Source: Colwellia psychrerythraea 34H
Lineage (GTDB): Bacteria; Pseudomonadota; Gammaproteobacteria; Enterobacterales; Alteromonadaceae
Assembly: GCF_000012325.1 (NCBI RefSeq)
Contig: NC_003910.7
Span: forward strand, 5,309,181 to 5,373,180
Direction: 5' to 3'
Length of the DNA stretch: 64,000 nt
The notes beneath the pieces are model-generated. The model was not told where the DNA came from. It made no database searches and saw only the letters and a program-made list of their open reading frames with translations. Positions 8,421-17,180 of this stretch are shown here, one piece after another. Within the stretch, counting starts at the first letter, position 1. Each line of letters starts with the position of its first letter. A program made the position numbers and the translations under genes.

Positions 8421-9509
8421 ATGTTCGGATCTTTAAGAACCCTTTGGGCCATTATGGTTGTTGTTGGCCATATATTTTGGGTAAGCGATTTTGGAAGGTT
8501 TGCTGTTTTTGGCTTCTATATTTTAAGTGGTTACTTAATGACATATGTCATGCAAAACAGCTATGGCTACGCTCATTCCTCAAAAATAAAATTTGCGAAA
8601 AATAGATTTTTGCGATTATTTCCAGCTTATTGGCTTGCATGTGCCACTACTATTTTATTAATACTTTTATTTGACCTTTCAGAAGATGGGAAATACGCCA
8701 TCATGTTTATTCCTGACACTATAATATCCATATTTGGTAATTTTACTTTAATTTTTCCTCATTGGATGCCAAACCAGATTGAACCTAGATTATCTCCAGC
8801 CACTTGGGCTTTAACAGTAGAATTATTTTTTTATACGGCAATAGCCTTGGGCGCTTCAAAAACCATAAACAGAACATATATTTGGGTGGCACTTTCATTA
8901 GCATTTATTTTAGCCACATATGCCTTAGATTTATTTTGGCATGCAAGATATTTTTCGATACCCGCTGGTTCTCTCCCCTTCTCGCTCGGTGCACTTATAT
9001 TCTTTCTTGTAAAAGATAATAAAACTAAATTTATCCCTCCTGTTTTGGTTAACTACCCACTTACGTTATTTGGAACCATGCTTGCTATAGCCATATTTGT
9101 ATCAATTACAATTACAAAAGGTTTGCCTTTGTGGGCAATGGAAATATTATTTTATTGCAGCTTAATCATTAGCTTCTTGCTTGTACTTTCCTTAGCGATG
9201 GGGAAACCATTCACTTCGTTTATCCCTAAAGCTTTAGATAAAAAACTTGGAGATTTTTCTTATCCTTTTTATTTACTACATTATCAGGCGGCGGCAATAG
9301 CCAGTTATACAATCTTTGGACAAGTAACAGTGTTTAAAGGAAGCATAACAATCAATTCTGTTTTATTAACTTTTGCCGTTTTATTCTTACTTTCTTTAAT
9401 TATTATCAAATGGGTAGATAACCCTATAGAAAAATTAAGAACAAAAATTAAAAATGCTAAACGCCAGGATAAACCAATCAATCAAGTGCAATCAGGTGAG
9501 AATACATAA
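8421..9509 (+). CDS. Acyltransferase 3 family integral membrane protein
   Basis: 362 aa with about ten hydrophobic helices. Family landmarks: RTLWAIMVVVGHIF at the start (the His of helix 1 is catalytic in the family), FGFYILSGYLM, KNRFLRLFPAYW and PATWALTVELFFY. Members of PF01757 move acetyl or other acyl groups from cytoplasmic donors to sugars on the periplasmic side. It ends with a charged tail, TKIKNAKRQDK. The ATG follows an AAGGAAG site 26 bases after the upstream GT gene. It is one of three such proteins in this locus, suggesting O-acyl decoration at several positions. Confidence 0.9.
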   Translation: MFGSLRTLWAIMVVVGHIFWVSDFGRFAVFGFYILSGYLMTYVMQNSYGYAHSSKIKFAKNRFLRLFPAYWLACATTILLILLFDLSEDGKYAIMFIPDTIISIFGNFTLIFPHWMPNQIEPRLSPATWALTVELFFYTAIALGASKTINRTYIWVALSLAFILATYALDLFWHARYFSIPAGSLPFSLGALIFFLVKDNKTKFIPPVLVNYPLTLFGTMLAIAIFVSITITKGLPLWAMEILFYCSLIISFLLVLSLAMGKPFTSFIPKALDKKLGDFSYPFYLLHYQAAAIASYTIFGQVTVFKGSITINSVLLTFAVLFLLSLIIIKWVDNPIEKLRTKIKNAKRQDKPINQVQSGENT

Positions 9510-9510
9510 C

Positions 9511-10581
9511 GTGGCGGATAAAATCACTTGGGCTGAGCTAACTAAAATAGAACAACTCTTAAAAATAATTCCTCAATGGGAAAAATTAATTAAAATTCAA
9601 ACGACAAGCAAAATATTTAATTCTACTTCTTGGGTTGCCTCTTGGCTTGAAACGTTCTGGCAAAAAAACTGGCAACTAAATGTTTTAATTGCTTGGTGTG
9701 ATGATGAGTTGATTGCAATTGTACCTCTTTATTACCAACAAAATAATTCAATACTTCCAATGAAAGTACTTTATCCTTTAGGTCAAGGCGAAGCTGAAGC
9801 ACAAGAAATATCAACCGAATATACTGACATTCTAATTAACGAAAAATTTCAAGAACACTTATTACCCAAAATTCAACAATGGATATTGAATTTAAAAGCT
9901 GACCAACTACATTGGCATGCATTACTCCATAATAGCTCTACTAGAAACATTCTCGCTGATTATGAACAAACAAAGTCTAATGAGGCCACCCGCTACATTG
10001 TTAATGGCTTAAACTGGTCACTTGAAAATCTATCTAAAAATATGCGTTCTCGTTATAGAAGAGGCTTAAACCAATTAGACAAATTAAATGCAACGATTGA
10101 CTGGGTTGAACAAAGCGACTTTGACCAGTATTGGCAACTGATGAAAAAATTACACCAAAAAAGGTGGCAAGGTAAGAATGCAAAGGGCGCTTTCTGTAGC
10201 GATGAATTCAATCAATTTCATGCAAAGTTTCGAGAAAAGTCACCTAAAAATATCGCCATGAGTGCCATATGGGTTAACGATACCCCCATAGCGATACATT
10301 ATTATTTTTCAGACGCTACCACATTATACTTTTATCAGTCAGGCTGGAACGAAAGCGAGTACTCACATTTGTCACCCGGATTAATACTGCATTTATGGAC
10401 CATAGAGAATAATAACAAACCTTATTACGATTTCATGATGGGCAAAAAAAAAGACAGTTATAAGGCTAAATTTGCTACCCTACAACAGCCTATGTACAAT
10501 ATAACATTAACTTTTAGCCCCATTAAGCTATTGTTCTATAGCGTTTTTGAAAAAATTAAAGTTAAGTATCTTAGCGCTTAA
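9511..10581 (+). CDS. FemAB/GNAT-like acyl- or aminoacyltransferase (BioF2-like domain)
   Basis: 356 aa from the GTG at 9511, one base after the stop of the acyltransferase gene and preceded by AGGTGAG. An in-frame ATG at 9454 would add 19 residues but overlaps the upstream gene by 56 bases and lacks a clear ribosome site, so I prefer 9511. The C-terminal two thirds match the GNAT_6/BioF2-like fold of FemAB/CelD-type proteins: MRSRYRRGLNQLDK near 185, KLHQKRWQGKN near 220, and PIAIHYYFSDATTLYFYQSG near 265-285. This group transfers acyl or aminoacyl groups, often in EPS loci. Cytoplasmic; substrate unknown. Confident of fold, not of reaction. Confidence 0.8.
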   Translation: MADKITWAELTKIEQLLKIIPQWEKLIKIQTTSKIFNSTSWVASWLETFWQKNWQLNVLIAWCDDELIAIVPLYYQQNNSILPMKVLYPLGQGEAEAQEISTEYTDILINEKFQEHLLPKIQQWILNLKADQLHWHALLHNSSTRNILADYEQTKSNEATRYIVNGLNWSLENLSKNMRSRYRRGLNQLDKLNATIDWVEQSDFDQYWQLMKKLHQKRWQGKNAKGAFCSDEFNQFHAKFREKSPKNIAMSAIWVNDTPIAIHYYFSDATTLYFYQSGWNESEYSHLSPGLILHLWTIENNNKPYYDFMMGKKKDSYKAKFATLQQPMYNITLTFSPIKLLFYSVFEKIKVKYLSA

Positions 10582-10722
10582 TTAAATAACTTTATAACTG
10601 TTTAAAATGTTCAATAAACTATCTAATAGCATAATGTTTTTTTATTAGATACTAAAATCAAACATAAAAGCATATTTAACCAAAATGTTGTCACAAATAA
10701 AAATAAAGGATTAATATTTTTC

Positions 10723-12033
10723 ATGGCTCGACAATTCCCTGAACAAGAAAACACTGATTCCACTTTTGCTTTTTTCTTCTTAGTGTTATATACCGCATCA
10801 GTATTGATACGACCGCACGAAATGTTTCTCTCTAGTGTGGAATGGATCACTATCAAAGTGTTTGCCATCATCGCCTTCATCGCCACTATTGCAGCACAAC
10901 GTCCCCTAAAGCTTTATTCACAGCACTGGATGCTATTAGGTTTAATCCCCCTCATCGTCGTTTCAGGATTTTTGAATGGCTCGGGTATGGATGGTGTTGA
11001 ACAGGCACGAAAGTTATTTATTAGCGCTATAATTCCTCTTTTTTTATATAGCAGCTGTATTACCAGCATCAAACGTCAACATATTCTAATGCTAATATGT
11101 ATTGTTGCTGCACTTTTTATGGTTCACAATGGCCACACTCAACAAACTGGCTATTTAGGTTATGGCTGGGCTTTAGATACCCATTCGGTTGGTTACCTTA
11201 GTTTAGGCGAAAAAAGAATTACTTATTTAGGTTTCTTTAACGATCCCAATGACCTTGGCATGTTTCTGGTGATGAATATCCCCTTTACTTTATACTTTTA
11301 TACAAAAGGTAACTTCTTAACAAAGGTCACCATGCTTGCCGCACTTACTGCTTTAGGCTATGGCATTTATTTAACCGGCTCTCGAGGAACCATGTTAGGA
11401 GTAGGCGCTTTACTTGGGATTTATTGGCTCGTTATGAGCGCAGGTCCAAAATTATTTATTGCGGCAGCAATTTTATCGCCAATTGCAGCAACGGTTATCA
11501 CGTCTTTGCAAAGTAATATTGATTCTTCAATAGACGGACGCTTAGAAGCTTGGTACGCGGGAATATTGATGTTGATATCTAATCCAATATTCGGCGTGGG
11601 TACAGGGAACTTTATGGAGGAACACGAAAGAGTTGCCCATAACTCTTATATCCACATTGCTGGTGAGCTTGGAATTCCAGGTTACTCTTTATGGGGTGGA
11701 GCGCTTGTATTTACAGCTTTAGTGGGTTACTTATTTATAATAAAAACACAATCACCAGAAGAGTACAATACTGAATGCAAAAATGAATTAGCCTTAAATA
11801 AAACTTTATTTTTCTCAATGATAGGTTTTATGATTACAGCTTTTTTCTTGAGTCGCTCTTTTACATTATTACTATTTATATTTATGGGAATGACTATTGC
11901 GTCACATGTTCGTTTAATCAAGTTAATGCCTGAACTTAGCACTATTTTCAGTAAAGCTAATGCAATAAAGTCAATGGGGTATTGCTGGGTCATTATAGTT
12001 GCTGTGTATATTTCTTTGAAAATGGGATTGTAA
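10723..12033 (+). CDS. O-antigen ligase / Wzy-type polymerase family membrane protein
   Basis: 436 aa with ten or more hydrophobic helices and the Wzy_C (PF04932) pattern. The conserved core LTGSRGTMLGVGALLGIYW lies near 221-240. A large periplasmic loop follows with DGRLEAWYAGILML and GVGTGNFMEEHERVAHNSYI, containing the His typical of ligase/polymerase catalysis. Such proteins join undecaprenyl-linked repeats into polymer or onto an acceptor. With a flippase at 19424-20923 and a chain-length protein at 31978-33564, polymerase (Wzy) is the natural reading, but ligase cannot be excluded. A 141-base gap before it, with an AAAGGA site 12 bases from the ATG, leaves room for its own promoter. Confidence 0.85.
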   Translation: MARQFPEQENTDSTFAFFFLVLYTASVLIRPHEMFLSSVEWITIKVFAIIAFIATIAAQRPLKLYSQHWMLLGLIPLIVVSGFLNGSGMDGVEQARKLFISAIIPLFLYSSCITSIKRQHILMLICIVAALFMVHNGHTQQTGYLGYGWALDTHSVGYLSLGEKRITYLGFFNDPNDLGMFLVMNIPFTLYFYTKGNFLTKVTMLAALTALGYGIYLTGSRGTMLGVGALLGIYWLVMSAGPKLFIAAAILSPIAATVITSLQSNIDSSIDGRLEAWYAGILMLISNPIFGVGTGNFMEEHERVAHNSYIHIAGELGIPGYSLWGGALVFTALVGYLFIIKTQSPEEYNTECKNELALNKTLFFSMIGFMITAFFLSRSFTLLLFIFMGMTIASHVRLIKLMPELSTIFSKANAIKSMGYCWVIIVAVYISLKMGL

Positions 12034-12130
12034 ACTTATTAATTTTTTATATAATTTCTGATTTACAATATTATTACGGTGAAAATTAATATTGTGGTGA
12101 AAGCAATATTTAATAGCATATGGAGAAATT

Positions 12131-13141
12131 TTGGAGCATCAGACTAGACATATTCAATATTTAGATGGCTGGCGTGGAATTGCCATTTTTTTAGTGTTGC
12201 TATCGCATTTTTTTCATATTAATTTTATGGATGCTGGTCGTTTAGGCGTTGATATATTTTTTGTCCTTTCCGGCACCTTAATGGGTAACATTCTCTTTAT
12301 TAAAAAAACTGATCTAAGAACATTTTATATCAGACGGTTTTCAAGAGTTATTCCAGTTTTTCTCGTCTTTGTATTGGTACTGTTTAGCATATACTGGCTC
12401 TTGGGTGATACCACACCAACAGAGCATATATTCCCCACACTGTTTTTTTTACGCACCTATTTTCCTAGCGACATTAGTATATATCAATCAACTATACCTA
12501 TAGGACACCTATGGTCGCTCAATGTTGAAGAACATGCTTATGTCATAATGAGTTTTATCACTTTATTTGTAATCAACCTTAGAAAGTCTTCTTTGAACTT
12601 AATTGCTTTAGCAGTGATTTCACAGTTAGTTTTCTTGCTCTACTCTACCAATATATTAACTCAGCCCGTTAACGCTGAAATTAGAACTGAAGCAGCACTT
12701 TCATTTATCTTCTACGCTGCAGGTTATCGAGTCTTTCTTGAATCGAAACTTATCAAAGTTCACCCCGCACTACCTTTGGTCACATTTATTGTAGCGGTAA
12801 CCTGCTATCTAAACATAATGCCTTGGTGGAGTAGTTTTTTCTCTCCTATATTATTAGCATTCACCGTTAATCACCTTAAAGACACTTCAAATGCAATTCA
12901 AAAATTTTTAAGTACACGTCTATTAACACAATTAGGCCTATACTCTTTTTCGATATATTTATGGCAACAACCTCTGTACAAAATTCAAGATAAACTACCT
13001 ATCGGCGTAGCATTGTTATTAGCCATTTTTGTAGGTATAGCATCATATTATGTTATTGAAGATCCGATGCGAAAATTCATCAATAAAAAATGGGCGCCCA
13101 ATAAAAAAATTGATAGTGCTAAAAACTCTTTGGCACTATAG
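12131..13141 (+). CDS. Acyltransferase 3 family membrane protein (TTG start)
   Basis: 336 aa with many hydrophobic helices. Landmarks: YLDGWRGIAIFLVLLSHFFH (catalytic His region), GRLGVDIFFVLSGTLMGNI, YIRRFSRVIPVF and GHLWSLNVEEHAYVI, all typical of OafA/NodX-like sugar O-acyltransferases. The start is TTG at 12131, supported by a TGGAG site about five bases upstream; a nearby ATG at 12120 is out of frame. It follows the Wzy-like gene by 97 bases. No SGNH domain is attached, unlike the relative at 15193-17163. Confidence 0.87.
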   Translation: MEHQTRHIQYLDGWRGIAIFLVLLSHFFHINFMDAGRLGVDIFFVLSGTLMGNILFIKKTDLRTFYIRRFSRVIPVFLVFVLVLFSIYWLLGDTTPTEHIFPTLFFLRTYFPSDISIYQSTIPIGHLWSLNVEEHAYVIMSFITLFVINLRKSSLNLIALAVISQLVFLLYSTNILTQPVNAEIRTEAALSFIFYAAGYRVFLESKLIKVHPALPLVTFIVAVTCYLNIMPWWSSFFSPILLAFTVNHLKDTSNAIQKFLSTRLLTQLGLYSFSIYLWQQPLYKIQDKLPIGVALLLAIFVGIASYYVIEDPMRKFINKKWAPNKKIDSAKNSLAL

Positions 13142-13196
13142 TTTACCAACAAGCAGTGAATCAGTTAGAGCTTCAGAAAATAACAGGGAAGATTGA

Positions 13197-14369
13197 ATGT
13201 TTATATTAGATACATTAAGAGCGATAAAATATAATGCTAAGCTACCTCAGACAGCAAAAGAGGCTAAAAAAAGAGATGCTGTCCATGTTAATGATTTATT
13301 CGATATTGATGAAAGATTAGCCCTAGACGTTGTTTGTTCTTGGTTATTAAAAGCGCAATCAGACAATAAATTAAATGACAATGGTTATGCTCGTCATTTC
13401 AGTTTCGTTAATGGCTGGGCTTCTTCCTATCCTGAAACCACTGGCTATATAATCCCTACGCTTATTGAAGCATCTCATCAACTTCAACGCCCAGATCTAA
13501 ATGATAGCGCTTTAAAAGCACTTGATTGGTTAGTGGCAATACAATTTGATGACGGCTCATTCCAAGGGGGAAGAATTGATAGCACTCCCGTTGTACCTGT
13601 AACATTTAATACCGGCCAAATATTGCTCGGATTAGCTGCCGGTTTGAGTGAATACGGAGATAGATACTCAGTAGCTACCCACAAAGCTGCTCAATGGTTA
13701 TGCGACTCTCTAGATGATGATGGTTGCTGGAGAAAGTTCCCAACACCATTTGCGGCAAATGGTGAGAAAGCCTATGAAACGCACGTAGCTTGGGGGTTAA
13801 TGGAAGCAGCAAAATCTACTGGGAATACAACATATCTTGAATATGCACTTAAAAATGTTGACTGGGCTCTCACAAAGCAGCAAGCCAACGGCTGGTTTGT
13901 AGATTGTTGCTTAGAAGATCCAACAAATCCGCTAACGCATACTATCGGTTATGTCCTTCGTGGTGTTGTAGAAGCATATTTGCATAGCAAAGATGATAAG
14001 TACTATCAAGCGGCATTAATTACAGCGAAACCACTTACGTCACTGCTAATAAAAGACTCCTTTTTACCGGGTAGATTAAATAAAGATTGGCAGGGTACGG
14101 TAGACTGGAGTTGCCTAACAGGCTCAGTACAAATTGCTTCATGCTTATTATTATTGAATGATGTATCACCTAATCCAGAATTTGTTAAAGCAGCATTACA
14201 AGCGATTACTTTTGTCCGTAAAACAATAAAAATTGAAGAAGATAAAGCTTATTCTGGTGGTGTACAGGGTTCGTATCCAGTACAAGGTGGCTATGGGCGT
14301 TACCAACAACTGAACTGGGCGGCAAAATTCTATATTGACGCTCAACTATTGGCATTAGAAATTAAATAA
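13197..14369 (+). CDS. VpsJ-like polysaccharide biosynthesis protein (alpha/alpha-toroid fold)
   Basis: 390 aa, soluble, no signal peptide. The sequence is a series of helical hairpins with turns such as ALDWLVAIQFDDGSFQGG, AAQWLCDSLDDDGCWRK and NVDWALTKQQANGWFVDCCL, as in terpene-cyclase/six-hairpin-glycosidase toroids. SSYPETTGYIIPTLI near 80 and DPTNPLTHTIGYVLRG near 240 give clustered Glu/Asp and His candidates for a central cleft. It resembles proteins annotated as VpsJ in vibrio-type EPS loci; this is from memory of the pattern, not a search. The reaction is not established; a glycosidase, lyase or epimerase-like role is possible. It is followed 13 bases on by a GNAT gene, a likely partner. 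Confidence 0.6.
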   Translation: MFILDTLRAIKYNAKLPQTAKEAKKRDAVHVNDLFDIDERLALDVVCSWLLKAQSDNKLNDNGYARHFSFVNGWASSYPETTGYIIPTLIEASHQLQRPDLNDSALKALDWLVAIQFDDGSFQGGRIDSTPVVPVTFNTGQILLGLAAGLSEYGDRYSVATHKAAQWLCDSLDDDGCWRKFPTPFAANGEKAYETHVAWGLMEAAKSTGNTTYLEYALKNVDWALTKQQANGWFVDCCLEDPTNPLTHTIGYVLRGVVEAYLHSKDDKYYQAALITAKPLTSLLIKDSFLPGRLNKDWQGTVDWSCLTGSVQIASCLLLLNDVSPNPEFVKAALQAITFVRKTIKIEEDKAYSGGVQGSYPVQGGYGRYQQLNWAAKFYIDAQLLALEIK

Positions 14370-14382
14370 ATATTGGATTATT

Positions 14383-15045
14383 ATGGTTATTCATAAGATA
14401 AATAAACTCATAGCAACTATAAAAACACAAGGTATACGTAAAGCTATTGTTAAAGTAGCCGCACAATTTAAGTTCTCGTATAAATATTACTTTATTTACA
14501 CTTATAACTTGAACTCAAGCTCACCAGCTATAGCAGTAAACGAAGCGATAAATACCAACGAAAATGATTATTCAATAAAGTGGTGGAGTGAGAGTGATTT
14601 TTGCAAAAACAAAACTACCTACTTAGAAAAGAGAAGTGATATGACTGACAGTTATATCGAAAATTGGCTTCCATTAGGACACCAAACAGTAGTTGCAAGA
14701 TCTTTACCTAATAATGATATTATTGGTGACATGTGGCTTGCTTTCGACAACTTTCCTTTTCCTAGTAAGAGTAAATCTTTACGAGATTGGGCGATAGAAA
14801 ATCACTATGGCTATGCATTCATGGCTTTTGTACAGCCTTCTCATCGAGGGAAAAAGATTTTACCCTGCCTTATGAATGAGCAATTAAAATTGGTAAAAGA
14901 TAATAACAAAAAAGGCCTTATGGCCTTAATAATGCCCAAAAGCAAAAGTTCACATAAGTCATTTTCATCAATGGGATTCAAAAGAGTAGGCAAGCTTCAT
15001 GTACTGCAGCTGTTCTCTAACAATCATACTTGGATCTCTGTTTAG
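14383..15045 (+). CDS. GNAT-family acetyltransferase
   Basis: 220 aa. The N-terminal third is basic and partly hydrophobic (KINKLIATIKTQGIRKAIVK) and may be a docking segment. The C-terminal half has the GNAT pattern: DIIGDMWLAFDNFPF, then GYAFMAFVQPSHRGKKILP (the HRGKK stretch matches the CoA pyrophosphate loop), then SHKSFSSMGFKRVGKLHVLQ near the end. It starts 13 bases after the VpsJ-like gene and ends the + strand transcription unit. It probably N- or O-acetylates a sugar or amino-sugar intermediate; substrate unknown. Confidence 0.75.
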   Translation: MVIHKINKLIATIKTQGIRKAIVKVAAQFKFSYKYYFIYTYNLNSSSPAIAVNEAINTNENDYSIKWWSESDFCKNKTTYLEKRSDMTDSYIENWLPLGHQTVVARSLPNNDIIGDMWLAFDNFPFPSKSKSLRDWAIENHYGYAFMAFVQPSHRGKKILPCLMNEQLKLVKDNNKKGLMALIMPKSKSSHKSFSSMGFKRVGKLHVLQLFSNNHTWISV

Positions 15046-15061
15046 ACTATCGTAGATGATA

Positions 15062-15103
15062 AACTAATTAACAATATTACCTCTAATACATTGTTAATTA
15101 GTT
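15062..15103. terminator. Bidirectional terminator-like inverted repeat
   Basis: Perfect 14-base arms (15062-15075 and 15090-15103, AACTAATTAACAAT and its complement) with a 14-base loop, between the convergent GNAT gene and the acyltransferase at 15193. The stem is AT-rich and T tracts are weak, so termination strength is uncertain. Confidence 0.5.
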
Positions 15104-15192
15104 GTTTAAAATTCGACAGTGAGCATAATATTGATTTTGCTATTTCTTGCCGATTTAAAGGTATTTTAGTTTATTTAAGACATCCATCTGGT

Positions 15193-17163
15193 TTATGATT
15201 TACGGTGATTTTTCGCTATATCTCTCATGAGTAATTCAGCACCAGTTAAACTCAAATGATTATCATCAAAGTATAATGCACTTCCTTTATGTATTATCGA
15301 ACAATAACTTTCTCCACATAGACGCTCAAATGGCTTAATTCGATATAGCTTATCTCCGTATACTAAAGAATTTAATTTGTTAATAATAAACTCGTTTCTT
15401 CTCATGTAGTAGCTTTTAGAAACCGACTGTTCGAGATCTAACATTGATTCGTCACTGAATATAGAGAAGGGTGAAATGGCTTTATTAACATGTAATGGCA
15501 TTTCTGGTATTGGATACATAATATGTACAGTTTTTCCTGCCCTGAGTAACCGCTGAACAATTGCATCTAAGCTATCCCAGTATATATCTCTTAACTCAGC
15601 TGTAGATTGACTTTTCTGCGTAACTTTAATTCGATTTTTAGGGCTAATGTTTGGCAGTTCAGGGTAGTTATGTTGTTGCCCGCCAAATAAAAATTCACTA
15701 TATCTAAAACCCAATAAGACATTAGTTATTGTCTTATCATTCTCCAAATAGTCCAATGACTGCTTTATCCATTCTGAGCACCCTTTTACATTTACATCAA
15801 ACAATAGTGCTGGTGGGCAGCCACTAAAGCTCAAATGTAATATTCCAAGGTTATTTTCCTCAAGTTGTTTGGCTAATGCATAGGTTGGTTCAACGATATG
15901 GCTATCACCAAAACTTGCCCATTTAACATCTTTTTCAAAGTACCTGCACGCTGCCGAAGGTTTTAAAAATGAATCGCCCTGAGTATGACAGGCTTCACGT
16001 TTTGGGCTGAACTTAATAGAATCTGTAAATTTATTCTCAGGAAATCGACCTTTAAAACCATTACCTACATGCCCTAATACGCCTATTAATAAGAACAGAC
16101 TTAACGATATACCGGACAATTTAAAAATTGCCTTCTTAGAATAAGCTGATTTATTTCTAAAAGGCTTCTCTATATACCGATAGCTCGTGATGGCAAGAAA
16201 AAAAGTCAAAATAATTGCCATATAAAACCAAATATTCAGGGGTTCTCCAATGGTTTTCAATCTTAAAAAGGCAAAGATTGGCTGGTGCCATAAATATAGG
16301 GAATAAGAAATAAGCCCAATAGAAACAAATAAATTATTGCAAAGAAGGCGCCCAATATAAGTCTCGGCATGCGCAAACCTAATAATAAATCCAGTCCCGA
16401 GAACTGGTATCAAGGTGTAAAAACTAGGAAATGGTGTTTCATTATCAAATGTTAAGATCGAATAGATGATCAACAGTAAGCCTACAATTCCTCCTAGCTC
16501 GTTTCGAATCCTTTTATCCGCAACACTAATCGGCTTACCGAAAGCGATTAAAGAGCCAATAAACAACTCCCAAGCACGGCTAAATATAAGATAAAAATTT
16601 GCATCAATATGATTATTCATCGCCAAATACTGAGCAAAAAACAATGAAATTACCGTCATTATAAATAACAAACTATATAAGTATTTCTTGCCTTTAGACC
16701 ATAATGCTGACATTAAAATAGGGAAAAATAAATAGTACTGCTCCTCTACGGCAAGACTCCACGTATGCAGTAAAGGTTTTTCATCTGAAGCCGTAGAAAA
16801 GTAACCATTGGTTAAATAGAAAAAAATGTTAGACGAAAAAGTTACAACAGCCACAACACTTTGTGAATAAGATTTTAATAGCTCTGCCGGCATTAAACAA
16901 AATGCCGCGATACTTGTAACAATCAATACAGCAGATAATGCGGGTAGGATCCTTCGCGCACGTCGTTCATAAAAGCTAAGTAGTGAAAATTTATCATTTT
17001 CCATTTCTTTCAGGAGAATAGAAGTGATTAAATACCCACTAATGACAAAAAAGATATCTACACCGATATATCCCCCACTAAAGCTAGAAAAACCAGCATG
17101 AAAGAATATAACCGGCATCACCGCTATAGCTCTAAGACCATCAATTTCTTTCCTATAATACAA
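15193..17163 (-). CDS. Acyltransferase 3 with C-terminal SGNH domain (OafA-like)
   Basis: 656 aa, the full length of two-domain OafA-type O-acetyltransferases. Residues 1-~360 are the membrane acyltransferase: YRKEIDGLRAIAVMPVIFFH at the start, GYIGVDIFFVISGYLIT, YERRARRILPAL and LHTWSLAVEEQYYLFFP. Residues ~400-656 form a periplasmic SGNH esterase-like domain with WASFGDSH (nucleophile Ser in GDSH) and near the end DDNHLSLTGAEL (the Asp-x-x-His pair). The helix domain passes acetyl across the membrane and the SGNH domain places it on a sugar hydroxyl. First gene downstream of the flippase/GT/FemAB-like minus-strand block, 17 bases from its neighbour, so co-transcribed. Confidence 0.92.
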   Translation of the reverse strand: MYYRKEIDGLRAIAVMPVIFFHAGFSSFSGGYIGVDIFFVISGYLITSILLKEMENDKFSLLSFYERRARRILPALSAVLIVTSIAAFCLMPAELLKSYSQSVVAVVTFSSNIFFYLTNGYFSTASDEKPLLHTWSLAVEEQYYLFFPILMSALWSKGKKYLYSLLFIMTVISLFFAQYLAMNNHIDANFYLIFSRAWELFIGSLIAFGKPISVADKRIRNELGGIVGLLLIIYSILTFDNETPFPSFYTLIPVLGTGFIIRFAHAETYIGRLLCNNLFVSIGLISYSLYLWHQPIFAFLRLKTIGEPLNIWFYMAIILTFFLAITSYRYIEKPFRNKSAYSKKAIFKLSGISLSLFLLIGVLGHVGNGFKGRFPENKFTDSIKFSPKREACHTQGDSFLKPSAACRYFEKDVKWASFGDSHIVEPTYALAKQLEENNLGILHLSFSGCPPALLFDVNVKGCSEWIKQSLDYLENDKTITNVLLGFRYSEFLFGGQQHNYPELPNISPKNRIKVTQKSQSTAELRDIYWDSLDAIVQRLLRAGKTVHIMYPIPEMPLHVNKAISPFSIFSDESMLDLEQSVSKSYYMRRNEFIINKLNSLVYGDKLYRIKPFERLCGESYCSIIHKGSALYFDDNHLSLTGAELLMRDIAKNHRKS

Positions 17164-17180
17164 CTAAATCACCTACTTAA

